This document shows positions 47,630 to 57,137 of a stretch of 64,000 nucleotides of DNA, piece after piece (positions within the stretch are counted from its first letter, which is position 1; each line of letters opens with the position of its first letter). A program made the position numbers and the translations under genes. The notes beneath the pieces are model-generated. The model was not told where the DNA came from, searched no databases, and saw nothing but the letters and a program-made list of their open reading frames with translations. The stretch is from Williamsia faeni (GTDB lineage: Bacteria > Actinomycetota > Actinomycetes > Mycobacteriales > Mycobacteriaceae): positions 62,001 through 126,000 of the forward strand of contig QJJF01000003.1 of the NCBI GenBank assembly GCA_003202005.1, written 5' to 3'.

Positions 47630-49036
47630 TCACCGTATCTGCGCGGTGAGCCAATCGCGCCATTGCCGCACCAGTTCTTCGCGCGGGATTTTCAGGACCA
47701 CCTGTGACGCAGTGTCCTGGGCAGCGACCACCAGAGCCGGTTCCACCGGCTTGTCTGCACCGGCGAGTGCCACATAGAAGTTCCGCAGCTTGTCCTCGCC
47801 GAACTTTTCGGCGATGAAGGCTGCCACCGACCAGGCCGACTGATACGACACGGCGGCATCGGGGTTGCTCGGCGCGAAACCGGCGTCGCTGGGCAGGTCT
47901 TCCGGTGGCCCGGTGGTCGCGATCGCCTCGGCCAATGCCGGCGCCGCCTGCGACAGGTCGGTGTAGGTGCCCTGGCGGCCGACGTACTCCGCGACGCCTT
48001 CGGTGATCCAGATGGCGGCGTTCTCCGCGGTCACCGCCCGGGCCGCGACGTGAAACACCTCATGGCGCAGGATCACCGCCAGGTTTGCCGAATCCAGTTG
48101 TGCCGCTTGCGGAGTGAAAACAACACGTTGGCCGACGGCGGTGGGTGCCGCACCCTCGGGCCGGTCGATTCCGGCGAAGACCGTGACCGCGGCGGCGGCC
48201 CCGGCGTCATCGGCACCGGCACCGGTGATCGAGCGGAACTCGTCGTCGGTCGCCGCGGCGATCACACCGACGCTCTGCGGCCACTTGGTACCCCAGAACC
48301 GGTTGACGGCACTGACCGCGGCGGGGAGTTGACCCGCGATGTCGTCGGCGAATGCACGGTCGGTGCCGTTGGTGAGCACCAGAGACTCGCCGGGACTCGT
48401 GGCGACCTCCTGGGCACTGGGATCCGGGAACTGCCACACCTGCCCGGGTGCCGGCGTCTCACCGAACAACGGTGCGGCTTCGGCCACGATCCGCCAGCCG
48501 TCGGCATACCGGGCCATGACCATCGGGATGTCCACGACCACGGCCGTGGGATCGATCCCTGCGTAGGCGTAGCGCAGCTGTACCGGCGCGACCCACGAAT
48601 CGATGCTGCCGGCCGCATCCAGTGTCTCCTGGACCTGCGCCGGCACCAACCGTTCGAAGTCGCGGGTGTCGGCGAGACGGTATTCGAACGTGGTCAGAGG
48701 CAAATCACGGACTCCGGCGGCGCTGATCTCGGTCGTGGTACGCAATGCGGCATCGGCGGACGGGTCCAGCTGGGCCAGCGCGGCTTCCGGGTCGGCATCA
48801 CGCAGCGCATCGGTATAGGCCTGCAGGGTCTGGGTGACGCCGAGCGTTCGTCCCTGCTCATACGGATTCTCGGGCCGGGTGCTGGACACACTCGTCTGGG
48901 CGGCCGGCCCGTCGGAAGAATCGCGAAACACGACGGCGGCCGCAATCACCACCATTGCAACGAGCACCACGGCGAGTGCCGCGCAAACAATCCGTCGACT
49001 CCGTGGAGCCAGGGCACCGGGGCCCCGTTTACGCAC
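47630..49036 (-). CDS. membrane-anchored HExxH putative metalloprotease
   Basis: A 468-residue protein with a basic start, one membrane anchor (IVCAALAVVLVAMVVIAAAV) and a large extracytoplasmic part. A SnoaL/NTF2-like region with QTLQAYTDALRDADPEAALA comes first. Later RHEVFHVAARA has the zinc motif HExxH, and 18 residues on ITEGVAEYVG supplies a likely third ligand Glu, as in gluzincins. The substrate is unknown. It lies between pimB and an NlpC/P60 gene, so envelope work is plausible. Confidence 0.75.
   Translation of the reverse strand: MRKRGPGALAPRSRRIVCAALAVVLVAMVVIAAAVVFRDSSDGPAAQTSVSSTRPENPYEQGRTLGVTQTLQAYTDALRDADPEAALAQLDPSADAALRTTTEISAAGVRDLPLTTFEYRLADTRDFERLVPAQVQETLDAAGSIDSWVAPVQLRYAYAGIDPTAVVVDIPMVMARYADGWRIVAEAAPLFGETPAPGQVWQFPDPSAQEVATSPGESLVLTNGTDRAFADDIAGQLPAAVSAVNRFWGTKWPQSVGVIAAATDDEFRSITGAGADDAGAAAAVTVFAGIDRPEGAAPTAVGQRVVFTPQAAQLDSANLAVILRHEVFHVAARAVTAENAAIWITEGVAEYVGRQGTYTDLSQAAPALAEAIATTGPPEDLPSDAGFAPSNPDAAVSYQSAWSVAAFIAEKFGEDKLRNFYVALAGADKPVEPALVVAAQDTASQVVLKIPREELVRQWRDWLTAQIR
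47632..47637 (-). promoter_or_regulatory. -10 box of pimB (likely leaderless)
   Basis: TACGGT on the minus strand ends six bases before the pimB ATG. It lies in the last codons of the upstream gene, so pimB may have a separate message. Confidence 0.45.
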
Positions 49037-49044
49037 CGCGATGA

Positions 49045-50061
49045 TCAGTACCGGCGGGCCGAGTTGAACGGGCCGGCCTTGTCGACCGGGACCACCGCCA
49101 CCGGCACACCGAAGGTGGACGCATGGATCACGTATCCATTGCCGACGTACATACCCACGTGAGAGGCGTCGGGGTAATAGATGATCAGGTCGCCGGGCTG
49201 CATGTCGTCGCGGGAGACCTCGGTTCCACCGCCGAGTTGGGCCTGGCTCGATCGCGGCAATGTCTTGCCGGCCTGCTTGTATGCCCAGACCATCAAGCCG
49301 GAGCAGTCGAACTGGTCGGGACCGGTGGCGCCCCAGACGTACGGATCACCGATCCGGGTCATCGCCGCACGCACCGCGATCACTTCGGGTGCGGTGCCGG
49401 CGGGAAGTAGCTTGGGGTCGAAGTCGACGCTGGCACCGGCGAGCTCGGCGAGCTGCTTGCCGGTGAGGGCCTGGTACATGGCCCGGATCTCGGTCGCCTT
49501 GAAAACGCGCTCACTCTGCTGGGCCTGCAGGTCCGCACTGGTCTTCTCGGCGGTCGCGACGGCCGCTTCGGCCTTGACCTTCGCATCAACCGCGGCCTTC
49601 TTGGCCTCTTCGGCTGTGGTCTTCGCCTCGGTGAACTTCCTGACGTCCTCGACTGTCTGGCGCGAGATCATCTCCAGGCCGGACATCTGATCGAGGAGCG
49701 ACTGCGGTGAATCACTGACCAGCACGGCGTAGAGGCGGTTGACGCGTGCGCCTTTGTAACTGGAAGTGACGAGGGCATCGACGGCGCCCTGCAATTCTTC
49801 GGCCTTTTTGTCGAGTGCAACGAGGTTGGCCTCGGCCGCGTCGGTGTCGGTGGTCGCCACTGCGACGGCATCGCGCTGCTTGCCCAGTTCGATTGCGGTG
49901 TTGTGGATAGCCTCGGTCGCCTGCTCGGCTTCCCGCCCGAGTTTCGTGTAATCGGCGAGCATCACGTCGGGGCTCTGCGGCGCAGGCTCCGCACCCGCCG
50001 GCGCCCCCGCGCCAAACGCAACGGCCAATGTGACGACCATGCCGGCCACCGCAGTCCGCAT
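49045..50061 (-). CDS. NlpC/P60 peptidoglycan endopeptidase with coiled coil (RipC/Rv2190c-like)
   Basis: A secreted hydrolase of about 338 residues. A signal peptide (MRTAVAGMVVTLAVAFGAGA) is followed by a long helical coiled-coil region, which in related proteins holds the enzyme inactive until FtsEX-type activation. The NlpC/P60 domain carries the catalytic Cys in DQFDCSGLMVWAY, the His in DASHVGMYVG and a second His in VIHAS. The ATG at 50059-50061 (or the GTG just before it) fits a signal peptide better than a longer frame. It cuts D-Glu-mDAP bonds during separation of daughter cells. Confidence 0.92.
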   Translation of the reverse strand: MRTAVAGMVVTLAVAFGAGAPAGAEPAPQSPDVMLADYTKLGREAEQATEAIHNTAIELGKQRDAVAVATTDTDAAEANLVALDKKAEELQGAVDALVTSSYKGARVNRLYAVLVSDSPQSLLDQMSGLEMISRQTVEDVRKFTEAKTTAEEAKKAAVDAKVKAEAAVATAEKTSADLQAQQSERVFKATEIRAMYQALTGKQLAELAGASVDFDPKLLPAGTAPEVIAVRAAMTRIGDPYVWGATGPDQFDCSGLMVWAYKQAGKTLPRSSQAQLGGGTEVSRDDMQPGDLIIYYPDASHVGMYVGNGYVIHASTFGVPVAVVPVDKAGPFNSARRY

Positions 50062-50260
50062 CACGGCGGCATATCCCTCACGCACCACGACTCTGACAAC
50101 TCCTCTTGACCGATGTTCACAAACCCGGTCGATGGCGGTCACCCATCGAACCGACTCCCCTGTGTCCTGCAAAAGACCAACCCGGCCAGGCTACACAGCG
50201 CATCGGTGGGCGATAGAAATCGCCCGGCCTCATCGCCGTACAGGTGGCTGGATGCCGTCA

Positions 50261-50288
50261 GGCGGGACCGCATCATCGCGGACCCGCC
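50261..50288 (-). terminator. possible hairpin terminator after the second NlpC/P60 gene
   Basis: GGCGGG-CCGC pairs with GCGG-CCCGCC around a six-base loop, with one A-A mismatch. There is no T-run, which is common in high-GC actinobacteria. It lies about 40 bases after the stop at 50329. Confidence 0.35.
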
Positions 50289-50328
50289 CAATGGCTTTAT
50301 TCAGTTCTGTATTGCATCAGTTCTGTGC

Positions 50329-50913
50329 TCAGTAGCGACGGATGTCGACAATCGACATGCCATTGAGTGCCATACGCGCGACCGGCACACCTTCGGTCGA
50401 CGAGTGCACAACTTCGCCGCCACCGACATAGATGCCGGCGTGGCCGCCACCGCTGTAGATCACGACGTCGCCGGGCTGGGCGTCCGCAGCGCTGACGCTG
50501 GTGCCTCCGCCGAGCTGGCCGTAGCTGTCACGAGGAATGGTCTGACCGGCCTGCTTGTGCGCCCAGTAGACAAGGCCCGAGCAATCGAAGGCGTCGGGGC
50601 CGGCTGCACCGTAGACATACGGCGATCCGATCTTGCTGATTGCGGCGTCTGCAGCGACCTCACCGGCGGTCTTGACAGGCGCGGGTGCAGCGGCGAGGCC
50701 GGGAAGGAAGTTCTCCGGCTTGAGTTCATTCGGAATCTGGTCCGGGGTCACACCCGGGATGTCGAACGTTCCGACACCGGGAACGGTCACCGGTGCGGCG
50801 AAGGCAGGCGCTGCGGCGATTCCCAGGGTGCCGAGAGTGATCGAGCCGGCAATGAGAGCACCGCGGGCGCTCTTGGCACCACGGCTTTCTTTGTTCAAAC
50901 GATGTTTCGCCAC
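50329..50913 (-). CDS. secreted NlpC/P60 hydrolase (RipB/RipD type)
   Basis: A 194-residue exported enzyme. The signal peptide contains GALIAGSITLGTLGIAAAPAFA. A short Pro-rich spacer and one NlpC/P60 domain follow: catalytic Cys in DAFDCSGLVYWAHKQ, His in GGGHAGIYVG and a further His in VVHSS. It lacks the long coiled coil of its neighbour. A c-di-AMP riboswitch precedes it, so its level probably follows cell-wall or osmotic state. The start ATG has a GGAG-type site upstream. Confidence 0.93.
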   Translation of the reverse strand: MAKHRLNKESRGAKSARGALIAGSITLGTLGIAAAPAFAAPVTVPGVGTFDIPGVTPDQIPNELKPENFLPGLAAAPAPVKTAGEVAADAAISKIGSPYVYGAAGPDAFDCSGLVYWAHKQAGQTIPRDSYGQLGGGTSVSAADAQPGDVVIYSGGGHAGIYVGGGEVVHSSTEGVPVARMALNGMSIVDIRRY

Positions 50914-50942
50914 GAAGCGAGGTCTCCTTGTTTCTTCCCTAT

Positions 50943-51112
50943 CCGCTGACCGAGTTAGCTGTCGGATTCGGGCCGGAAGATGGCCCTACCCGGTGAACCC
51001 GCGAGGTCTGTCGAGACCTCAGGGTTCGGTGGGATTCACCCCGGATGCGGACTTGTGGTCGCATCAGATGGTTCCCCGGTTCACCGTTTTGGTGATTAAG
51101 CGGCGGCCTCAC
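50943..51112 (-). promoter_or_regulatory. ydaO-yuaA type cyclic-di-AMP riboswitch
   Basis: On the minus strand the leader carries the conserved blocks CGCTTAATC, CCGGGGAACC, GGGGTGAATCC, CCGGGTAGGG and CGACAGCTAACTCGG, in the order known for the ydaO class. In actinobacteria this class sits before NlpC/P60 and rpf wall-hydrolase genes and switches them off when c-di-AMP is bound. It ends about 30 bases before the start codon of the hydrolase. Confidence 0.92.
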
Positions 51113-51137
51113 GATTCACTCCGGGTGGAGTAAACGC

Positions 51138-51166
51138 TTTCGTAAGGTCTCAGGAAGGTTACGAAA
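51138..51166. promoter_or_regulatory. inverted repeat, candidate operator upstream of the riboswitch
   Basis: TTTCGTAA and TTACGAAA form a perfect 8-base inverted repeat with a 13-base spacer. It lies where the promoter of the riboswitch transcript is expected; a possible -10 (TTTACT, minus strand) is at 51129-51134. Confidence 0.4.
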
Positions 51167-51220
51167 CCCTGGCGGCGTATGTCTACTGGTGGGACTACAG
51201 GGCCCTACCGGCGTGTCGCT

Positions 51221-51502
51221 TTACACAGCCCACAATTGTTGCTGATTTTCGCCCGAGAAGCTGCCCCGACCTGCATCGACAGCTTTTCGATGATCGTGAG
51301 TATCAGACTTCGGGAGCATCCCGGCGGCACGGAACAGCGCGACCGCTTCTTCGATGCGAACCTCGTCGTTAATAACGAATTCATCACAGCGAACTTCCGT
51401 GTTGTCGCTGCTCCGGACCCCTACCGGGCCCATGAAAACGGTCATCATGCAGCCGTCACACGCGACTGGACGGCCCGGGCAGGTGCTGCATTCGATGAGC
51501 AA
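51221..51502 (-). CDS. small CxxC protein (possible zinc ribbon), unknown function
   Basis: A 93-residue protein. Two CxxC pairs near the start, Cys5/Cys8 and Cys15/Cys18 in ECSTCPGRPVACDGCMMTV, could bind one zinc ion. The rest is short and helical (EEAVALFRAAGMLP). I recall similar small proteins next to NlpC/P60 genes in relatives. The start is a TTG with GGAG six bases upstream. It is divergent from the nuclease gene and upstream of the riboswitch-controlled hydrolase. Confidence 0.68.
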   Translation of the reverse strand: MLIECSTCPGRPVACDGCMMTVFMGPVGVRSSDNTEVRCDEFVINDEVRIEEAVALFRAAGMLPKSDTHDHRKAVDAGRGSFSGENQQQLWAV

Positions 51503-51689
51503 TGTGATCTCCGTCTCATTGGGTCACTCATCTCGGTCTCGGGGGCCCTAAGGGTTTACCCGGAGCGAGATGAAGCCGACTTTCGTTACGTCGATCGCGA
51601 CGCTAGCGGCACCCTCCGACATCACATCTCGAACCGGGTACCCGCCCGCCCTCTGCCGAAACATCGCAGACCGTGTCAGACCATCGAAC

Positions 51690-51695
51690 TAGTGT
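51690..51695 (+). promoter_or_regulatory. -10 box of the nuclease gene (likely leaderless)
   Basis: TAGTGT ends seven bases before the GTG at 51703, supporting that start over a GTG at 51673. Confidence 0.5.
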
Positions 51696-51702
51696 TCCCG
51701 TT

Positions 51703-53460
51703 GTGATTGGTGTTGGTGAGGCCGCTGGGGCGCAACTGTCGTTTGATGACCCGTTTCTGGCACATCCGGACGACCTACCGCTACGCGAGACCACATTTGT
51801 TGTCGTCGACCTCGAGACCACCGGCGGCAGCCCCACCGACGACCGGATCACCGAAATAGGTGCGGTCAAGATCCGCGGCGGCGAAGTGCTCGGCGATTTC
51901 GCAACCCTCGTCGATCCGCGCCGGGGCATCCCGCCGCACATCGTCCGACTGACCGGGATCACCGAAGCGATGGTCTATCGCGCACCGACCATCGATCAGG
52001 TGCTGCCCGCATTCCTCGAATTCGCCCAGGATTCGGTGATCGTGGCGCACAACGCCCGCTTCGACACCGGATTCCTCCGGGCTGCCGCCACCGACCTCGG
52101 CCATCCGTGGAATCTTCACCGGGTGCTCTGCACGGTGAAGCTCGCCCGGAGGGTGCTGACGCGCGAGGAGGCGCCAACGGTGAAACTGTCGGCACTGGCG
52201 GAGCTGTTCGCCGTTCAGACCCGGCCCACCCACCGGGCGCTCGACGATGCCCGCGCGACCGTAGAGGTGTTGCACCGACTCTTCGAGCGGGTGGGCAACC
52301 AGGGCATCCATACATATAGAGAACTTCGCGACTATCTCCCCGGGATTTCCGCCGCCACCCGCAGTAAGAGGACCCTGTCCGACCACCTGCCATCCGAGCC
52401 CGGCGTCTACCTTTTCCGCGGCCCGTCGGATGAGGTCCTATATATAGGGACAGCGGTCGATCTACGGCGGCGCGTGCGCAGCTATTTCACCGGGTCGGAA
52501 ACCCGCACCCGCATCCGCGAGATGGTGGAGTTGGCCACGCGCGTCGATCACGTGCAATGCGCACATCGCATCGAGGCCGGGGTGCGAGAACTACGGCTAC
52601 TCGGAGCCCATGCCCCGCCGTACAACCGGCGGTCCAAGTTTCCGCACCGTGGTTGGTGGCTCTGCCTCACCGATGAGCCCTTCCCGCGTCTGAAGGTCAG
52701 CCGCACCCCCGCTCCGGCCGCGTTGGGTCCCGTCCGATCTCGAGCCGTCGCATCCGATATCGCCGACCTCATCTCGGAGCTCTGTGAGCTGCGCACCTGC
52801 CGGACACCGTTGCGCGCGTCCGGGCTGCATCAGTGTGAAGTCGGTGCCGACGGCCGGCGAATTGTCGGCGGCTGTCACGGCGCGAGTTCTCGATCGGCAG
52901 ATGCCGAGACCTACGGCCCCCGGGCACAGGCGGTGGCCGACCTGTTCTCCGGGCGCAGCGATGCACCCGTTCTGGCTGCGCTGGATCGACTCACGGCGCT
53001 GGCCGATGCCGAGTTGTTCGAGAACGCCGCCCGGCTGCGCGACAGGCTCGATCAGCTCATCGCCCACCTCGAACGCTGCCAACGCCTCGCCGCACTGGCA
53101 CGGATCTCCGAACTCGTCGCCGCGGCACCCGACGGTCGCGGTGGATGGGATCTGGCCGTCATCCGGCATGGGCGCCTGGCCAGTGCCGGGGTCGCGGTCC
53201 GTGGAGTCCCACCGATGCCGGTGGTCGAGTTGCTGGCCGCCTCCGCCGAGACGGTCATCGCCACACCCGGGCCGCTCTGCGGCGCCCCGCCGGAGGAAAC
53301 CGCGCTCATCTTCCGCTGGCTCACCAGCCCGGGCGTTCGAATTGTTTGCGCCACAAGCGGTTTCAGTCTCCCGCGCCACGGGGCAGGGAGGTGGGCACAG
53401 TGGCGCGAGCTCGTCGGTTCGGCACATCGCACCATCGAGCTCGATGCGGATCTAATCTAA
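51703..53460 (+). CDS. DEDDh exonuclease fused to a UvrC-like GIY-YIG domain (Rv2191-like)
   Basis: A protein of about 585 residues. The N-terminal third is a DnaQ-type 3'-5' exonuclease: DLETTGG with its acidic pair, [14 protein letters not shown] and [14 protein letters not shown] supply the DEDDh residues. A GIY-YIG nuclease-like domain follows ([19 protein letters not shown], then [11 protein letters not shown]). The rest resembles the UvrC middle region, but without the normal UvrC endonuclease H domain. It probably acts in DNA repair, a role known only by inference. Equivalent to Rv2191. Confidence 0.9.
   Translation: MIGVGEAAGAQLSFDDPFLAHPDDLPLRETTFVVVDLETTGGSPTDDRITEIGAVKIRGGEVLGDFATLVDPRRGIPPHIVRLTGITEAMVYRAPTIDQVLPAFLEFAQDSVIVAHNARFDTGFLRAAATDLGHPWNLHRVLCTVKLARRVLTREEAPTVKLSALAELFAVQTRPTHRALDDARATVEVLHRLFERVGNQGIHTYRELRDYLPGISAATRSKRTLSDHLPSEPGVYLFRGPSDEVLYIGTAVDLRRRVRSYFTGSETRTRIREMVELATRVDHVQCAHRIEAGVRELRLLGAHAPPYNRRSKFPHRGWWLCLTDEPFPRLKVSRTPAPAALGPVRSRAVASDIADLISELCELRTCRTPLRASGLHQCEVGADGRRIVGGCHGASSRSADAETYGPRAQAVADLFSGRSDAPVLAALDRLTALADAELFENAARLRDRLDQLIAHLERCQRLAALARISELVAAAPDGRGGWDLAVIRHGRLASAGVAVRGVPPMPVVELLAASAETVIATPGPLCGAPPEETALIFRWLTSPGVRIVCATSGFSLPRHGAGRWAQWRELVGSAHRTIELDADLI
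53453..53458 (+). promoter_or_regulatory. -10 box of the Lrp-domain gene (likely leaderless)
   Basis: TAATCT ends six bases before the ATG at 53465 and overlaps the stop of the nuclease gene. Confidence 0.5.
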
Positions 53461-53464
53461 TTGC

Positions 53465-53740
53465 ATGATTACTGCGATCGTGTTGATTCAGACGGACGTA
53501 CACCAGATCCCCGAGACCGCACAGGCGGTTGCCGATATCCCCGGCGTCACCGAGGTCTATTCGTGTGCCGGCGACGTCGATCTGATCGCAAAGATCCGGG
53601 TCCGGGACCACGCCGAGATCGCCGACGTGGTCACCTCGGCCATCAGCCGACTCCCCGGTGTCAAGCACACGGCCACCCACATCGCGTTCAAAAGCTATTC
53701 GAGCGCCGACATCGACGCCGGATTCTCCATCGGCGAGTGA
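53465..53740 (+). CDS. stand-alone Lrp/AsnC ligand-binding (RAM) domain protein
   Basis: A 91-residue protein equal to the C-terminal effector domain of Lrp/AsnC regulators without the DNA-binding half. It shows ITAIVLIQTDVHQIPETAQAV, VTEVYSCAGDVDLIAKIRV and IAFKSYSSADIDAGF. Such proteins form rings that bind amino acids and may modulate other regulators. It converges with trpD, 20 bases apart, suggesting an amino-acid sensing role that is not proven. Confidence 0.92.
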   Translation: MITAIVLIQTDVHQIPETAQAVADIPGVTEVYSCAGDVDLIAKIRVRDHAEIADVVTSAISRLPGVKHTATHIAFKSYSSADIDAGFSIGE

Positions 53741-53760
53741 TAGGAGGGCTGCCGGTGTCG

Positions 53761-54810
53761 TCAGGAGTTGCTGACGCGCACCCAGTCGGCCAGCAGTGCC
53801 GTGGCGGCGCCCGAATCGATCGCTGCCGCGGCCACGGCCAGGTGCCCCCGCAACTGGTCGTGCAGGTCCACATCCGGTTGCGGACGGTACGCGGTCAGGG
53901 CGCCGGCGGCATTGAGCAGCACGGCATCCCGGACGGGCCCGGCCTGACCGGCAAAGATCTCCCGCGCCACGCGGGCATTGTGCTCGGCATCCCCACCCTG
54001 CAGCGCCGACAGCTCCACCCGGGCCAACCCGAGAACGGTCGGATCAACGGTCTGCTTGCGCACAGAACCACCGAAGGCCTGCCACACGGTGGAGGTCGAC
54101 GTGGTGGTCAATTCGTCGAGACCGTCATCACCACGGACAACCAGGACCGAGTCGCCGCGCTCGACGAAGGTCTGTGCGAGCACCGGCGCCAGGTCGGCGA
54201 ACGCACAACCCACCAGCCCGCTGGTCGGACGCGCCGGATTGGTCAGCGGTCCCAGCACATTGAAAACAGTGGGGATCCCGATCTCTTTGCGGGGTGCGGC
54301 AGCAAAACGCAGTGCCGGGTGGAAGACGGGTGCAAAGCAGAATCCGATCCCGACTTCGGCGACACAACGGGAAACACCGTCGGCCGCGAGCGCGATGTTC
54401 ACGCCCAGTGCCTCGAGGACGTCGGCGCCGCCGCTCTTCGAGGTCGCGGCCCGGTTGCCGTGTTTGACCACCGGGACGCCCGCGGCCGCGACCACAACAG
54501 AGGTCATCGTCGAGATGTTCACGGTGTTGGAGCGATCACCGCCCGTACCGACGATGTCGACACACGCCACGGAAGTCGGGACCACCGTCGAATGGCTGAG
54601 CATCGCGTCGGCCAGGCCACGCAATTCGGCCGCGACAGGGCCCTTGATCTTCAATGCCACACCGAATGCCGCGATCTGCGCCGGCGTCGCGTTGTCCGAC
54701 ATGATCTCGTTCATCGCCCACTCGGCACCGTCGGTGGTCAGGTCCCGGCCGTCGGCCAGGACTCCTAGTACCTGCGGCCAGCTGCGGGCCTGCGCATCGG
54801 AGTGGGTCAC
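53761..54810 (-). CDS. trpD: anthranilate phosphoribosyltransferase
   Basis: Second step of tryptophan synthesis: transfers phosphoribosyl from PRPP to anthranilate. The 349-residue protein shows the PRPP loop GTGGD (88-92) in [18 protein letters not shown], then [23 protein letters not shown] and [10 protein letters not shown]. The GTG start at 54808-54810 has TAGTCT six bases upstream. It stands alone, away from other trp genes, as in M. tuberculosis (Rv2192c). Confidence 0.96.
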   Translation of the reverse strand: MTHSDAQARSWPQVLGVLADGRDLTTDGAEWAMNEIMSDNATPAQIAAFGVALKIKGPVAAELRGLADAMLSHSTVVPTSVACVDIVGTGGDRSNTVNISTMTSVVVAAAGVPVVKHGNRAATSKSGGADVLEALGVNIALAADGVSRCVAEVGIGFCFAPVFHPALRFAAAPRKEIGIPTVFNVLGPLTNPARPTSGLVGCAFADLAPVLAQTFVERGDSVLVVRGDDGLDELTTTSTSTVWQAFGGSVRKQTVDPTVLGLARVELSALQGGDAEHNARVAREIFAGQAGPVRDAVLLNAAGALTAYRPQPDVDLHDQLRGHLAVAAAAIDSGAATALLADWVRVSNS

Positions 54811-54816
54811 GCGAAA

Positions 54817-54822
54817 AGACTA
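54817..54822 (-). promoter_or_regulatory. -10 box of trpD (likely leaderless)
   Basis: TAGTCT on the minus strand ends six bases before the trpD GTG. Confidence 0.55.
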
Positions 54823-54869
54823 TCCACTGACCCACCGGAACGACCAACGAGGTTTAGGGACACCCAGCC

Positions 54870-54961
54870 CTACCGAGGCTGCAGCACCTGCCTCCTCAAC
54901 AAATGGCAGGCTGCTTCCGCCACTGCAACAAAACCGACCTACCGAGGCTGCAGCACCTGCC
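54870..54961. repeat. duplicated 23-base 3' end of the adjacent hypothetical gene
   Basis: CTACCGAGGCTGCAGCACCT plus TGCC occurs at 54870-54892 and again at 54939-54961. The second copy encodes the last residues and stop (QVLQPR, then TAG) of the hypothetical gene; the first is a downstream duplicate in the intergenic region. Confidence 0.9.
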
Positions 54962-55400
54962 AGGCTAGGACGGTTCCATCGTGGCGCTGCGCCAGGCCCG
55001 CCATCCGCGACCGCTCCTGCGACACATGGAGTGCATCGATCAACTGCACCCGCGCAAGCGCCACGAACTCCTGGCCCCGCCCGATCTCGACAGTGCCCGG
55101 AGCATCCGCAGAAACGCGTCGATAGTGGTCCTGCGCGGCGACGGAGAGGACCTCCTCGACCTCGCCCCCCGGAACCACCAGGAGATGACGGAGCACAGCC
55201 TGGTCGCCGGACCTCCACAGCGAAGCGGACAGGGTCGTCGATGCCGCTTCGGCGTCGTCGAAAGATTCCGCGGTGATCAAAAGTGACGAATCGTCGACAG
55301 ACAACTCCCCGTTGGGCTTTCGTCCACTTCCGAATCGGCCGGCGAGGCGCCGCCAGCGGGGGACCTCGATCGGATTGCCATTCACATCACGTGCCACCAC
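54939..55400 (-). CDS. hypothetical protein between trpD and ctaE
   Basis: A 153-residue soluble protein of unknown function. It begins [20 protein letters not shown], has an acidic middle ([20 protein letters not shown]), then [20 protein letters not shown] and ends [10 protein letters not shown]. Two adjacent GTG codons could start it. The even codon use and well-formed protein support a real gene. It is divergent from ctaE, with a 145-base gap. Confidence 0.7.
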   Translation of the reverse strand: MVARDVNGNPIEVPRWRRLAGRFGSGRKPNGELSVDDSSLLITAESFDDAEAASTTLSASLWRSGDQAVLRHLLVVPGGEVEEVLSVAAQDHYRRVSADAPGTVEIGRGQEFVALARVQLIDALHVSQERSRMAGLAQRHDGTVLAWQVLQPR

Positions 55401-55533
55401 ATCAGCCTCTCAGGTGTCCCAAAACCCCACGACGGACACGCCGCCAGAAACCATTTCACCGCCCCTACCAGGGTCGCCGCATCCGTGCAGAAAAAAATCT
55501 GGACCCAAGTGGTCAGGGCTTACTACGAACCGT

Positions 55534-55539
55534 CATACT
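55534..55539 (+). promoter_or_regulatory. -10 box of ctaE (likely leaderless)
   Basis: CATACT ends six bases before the GTG at 55546, where homologues also start. Confidence 0.5.
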
Positions 55540-55545
55540 TCTCTG

Positions 55546-56157
55546 GTGACTAGCGCTGCAGCACCCACAGGATCAGCTATCACCCAGCGCGTGCACTCGC
55601 TGAACCGGCCAAACATGGTCAGCGTGGGCACCATTGTGTGGCTTTCGAGCGAGCTGATGTTCTTTGCCGGATTGTTCGCGATGTATTTCGTGGCAAGGGC
55701 CGGAAACTACGGCAATTGGCCGATGGAGCCCACCGAGCTCAATCTGAAACTGGCGATCCCCGTGACCGCCGTGTTGATCATGTCCTCGGTGACTTGCCAG
55801 CTCGGCGTCTTTGCCGCCGAGCGGGGCGACGTCTTCGGCCTTCGACGGTGGTACACCCTCACCCTGTTCATGGGCGCGTTCTTCGTCGCCGGACAGGCGT
55901 ACGAGTACTACCACCTGGTCCACGAAGGGACCACACTCTCGTCGAGCGCCTACGGTTCCGTCTTCTACATCACGACGGGCTTCCACGGCCTGCACGTGAT
56001 CGGCGGTCTCGTCGCCTTCGTGATCTTGTTGCTCCGCACCCGGCTCAGCAAGTTCACCCCGGCACAGGCCACCGCCGCGATCGTCGTCTCGTACTACTGG
56101 CACTTCGTCGACATCGTCTGGATCGCACTCTTCGCGACCATCTATTTCATTCGGTAA
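55546..56157 (+). CDS. ctaE: cytochrome c oxidase subunit III
   Basis: A 203-residue, five-helix subunit of the aa3 oxidase. Family marks are [43 protein letters not shown]-type residues (in two parts), [12 protein letters not shown] and the C-terminal [20 protein letters not shown]. The GTG start gives exactly the usual length. It leads a transcript with qcrC-qcrA-qcrB, whose products form the III2-IV2 supercomplex with this oxidase. Equivalent to Rv2193. Confidence 0.97.
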   Translation: MTSAAAPTGSAITQRVHSLNRPNMVSVGTIVWLSSELMFFAGLFAMYFVARAGNYGNWPMEPTELNLKLAIPVTAVLIMSSVTCQLGVFAAERGDVFGLRRWYTLTLFMGAFFVAGQAYEYYHLVHEGTTLSSSAYGSVFYITTGFHGLHVIGGLVAFVILLLRTRLSKFTPAQATAAIVVSYYWHFVDIVWIALFATIYFIR

Positions 56158-56213
56158 CGGCCGAACAGTCTTTTGGCACAGGCAAAGTCAGTCCGCTAAG
56201 CAGAGAGATACAG

Positions 56214-57137
56214 ATGAGTTCATCTCCCCCACCCACCTCACCTGGGGATTCTGAAACGGGTGCCCTGAGCGAGGGCACCGGCAACACAGCTGCCAAGAAG
56301 TCGAAGTCGCGCCGCAAGATGCGTCGTCGCGCCTCCGGCATTCTCCTGCTGCTGGCAGGTCTGGTTGTCGCCGGTGGACTGGCCACCGCCATCACGCCTG
56401 ACGCGCAGGTCGCCAAGGCCGACAGTGATTCCACTGCCGCGCTGGTCCAGGACGGCCGGAAGCTCTATGAGACCTCCTGCATCACCTGCCACGGCGCCAA
56501 CCTCGAAGGTGTCGCCGATCGCGGTCCGTCGCTGGTGGGCGTCGGCGACGCCGCCGTGTACTTCCAGGTGTCATCTGGCCGCATGCCCGCAGTCCGCGGC
56601 GAGGCCCAGATCGAACGCAAGCCGGCCAAGTTCTCCCAGGCCCAGATCGACCAGCTCGGCGCCTACATCCAGTCCGTCGGCGGCGGCCCCCAGGTCGTCT
56701 ACGCCAAGGATGCACAGGGCAACGTCATCTTCAAAGACGGTTACCCCGTCATCGAGCAGGGCGAACTCCGCGGCGAGAACATCGGCCGCGGTAGCGAGCT
56801 GTTCCGCCTGAACTGCGCGTCCTGCCACAACTTCACCGGCCGTGGAGGTGCACTGTCCTCGGGCAAGTTCGCACCCTCCCTCGACGCGCCGAACGAGCAG
56901 CAAATCTATACCGCCATGCTCACCGGACCGCAGAACATGCCCAAGTTCTCCGACCGGCAGCTGACCGACAACGAAAAACGCGACATCATCGGCTACGTCA
57001 AGTACGCCACCACTGCCAAGGACCCGGGCGGCTTCGGACTCGGCGGCTTCGGCCCGGTGTCCGAAGGAATGCTCATGTGGTTCGTCGGCGCGGTTGCTGT
57101 TGTCGCCGGTGCGATGTGGATGGGATCACGTACATGA
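56214..57137 (+). CDS. qcrC: diheme cytochrome c subunit of the bc1 complex
   Basis: A 307-residue membrane-anchored protein that carries electrons directly from the bc1 complex to the oxidase, replacing soluble cytochrome c. A basic start and one helix ([20 protein letters not shown]) precede two heme c domains with CxxCH at 89-93 (CITCH) and 201-205 (CASCH). A C-terminal helix ([19 protein letters not shown]) ends it. The ATG at 56214 has AGAGAG upstream. It overlaps qcrA (ATGA). Equivalent to Rv2194. Confidence 0.97.
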   Translation: MSSSPPPTSPGDSETGALSEGTGNTAAKKSKSRRKMRRRASGILLLLAGLVVAGGLATAITPDAQVAKADSDSTAALVQDGRKLYETSCITCHGANLEGVADRGPSLVGVGDAAVYFQVSSGRMPAVRGEAQIERKPAKFSQAQIDQLGAYIQSVGGGPQVVYAKDAQGNVIFKDGYPVIEQGELRGENIGRGSELFRLNCASCHNFTGRGGALSSGKFAPSLDAPNEQQIYTAMLTGPQNMPKFSDRQLTDNEKRDIIGYVKYATTAKDPGGFGLGGFGPVSEGMLMWFVGAVAVVAGAMWMGSRT

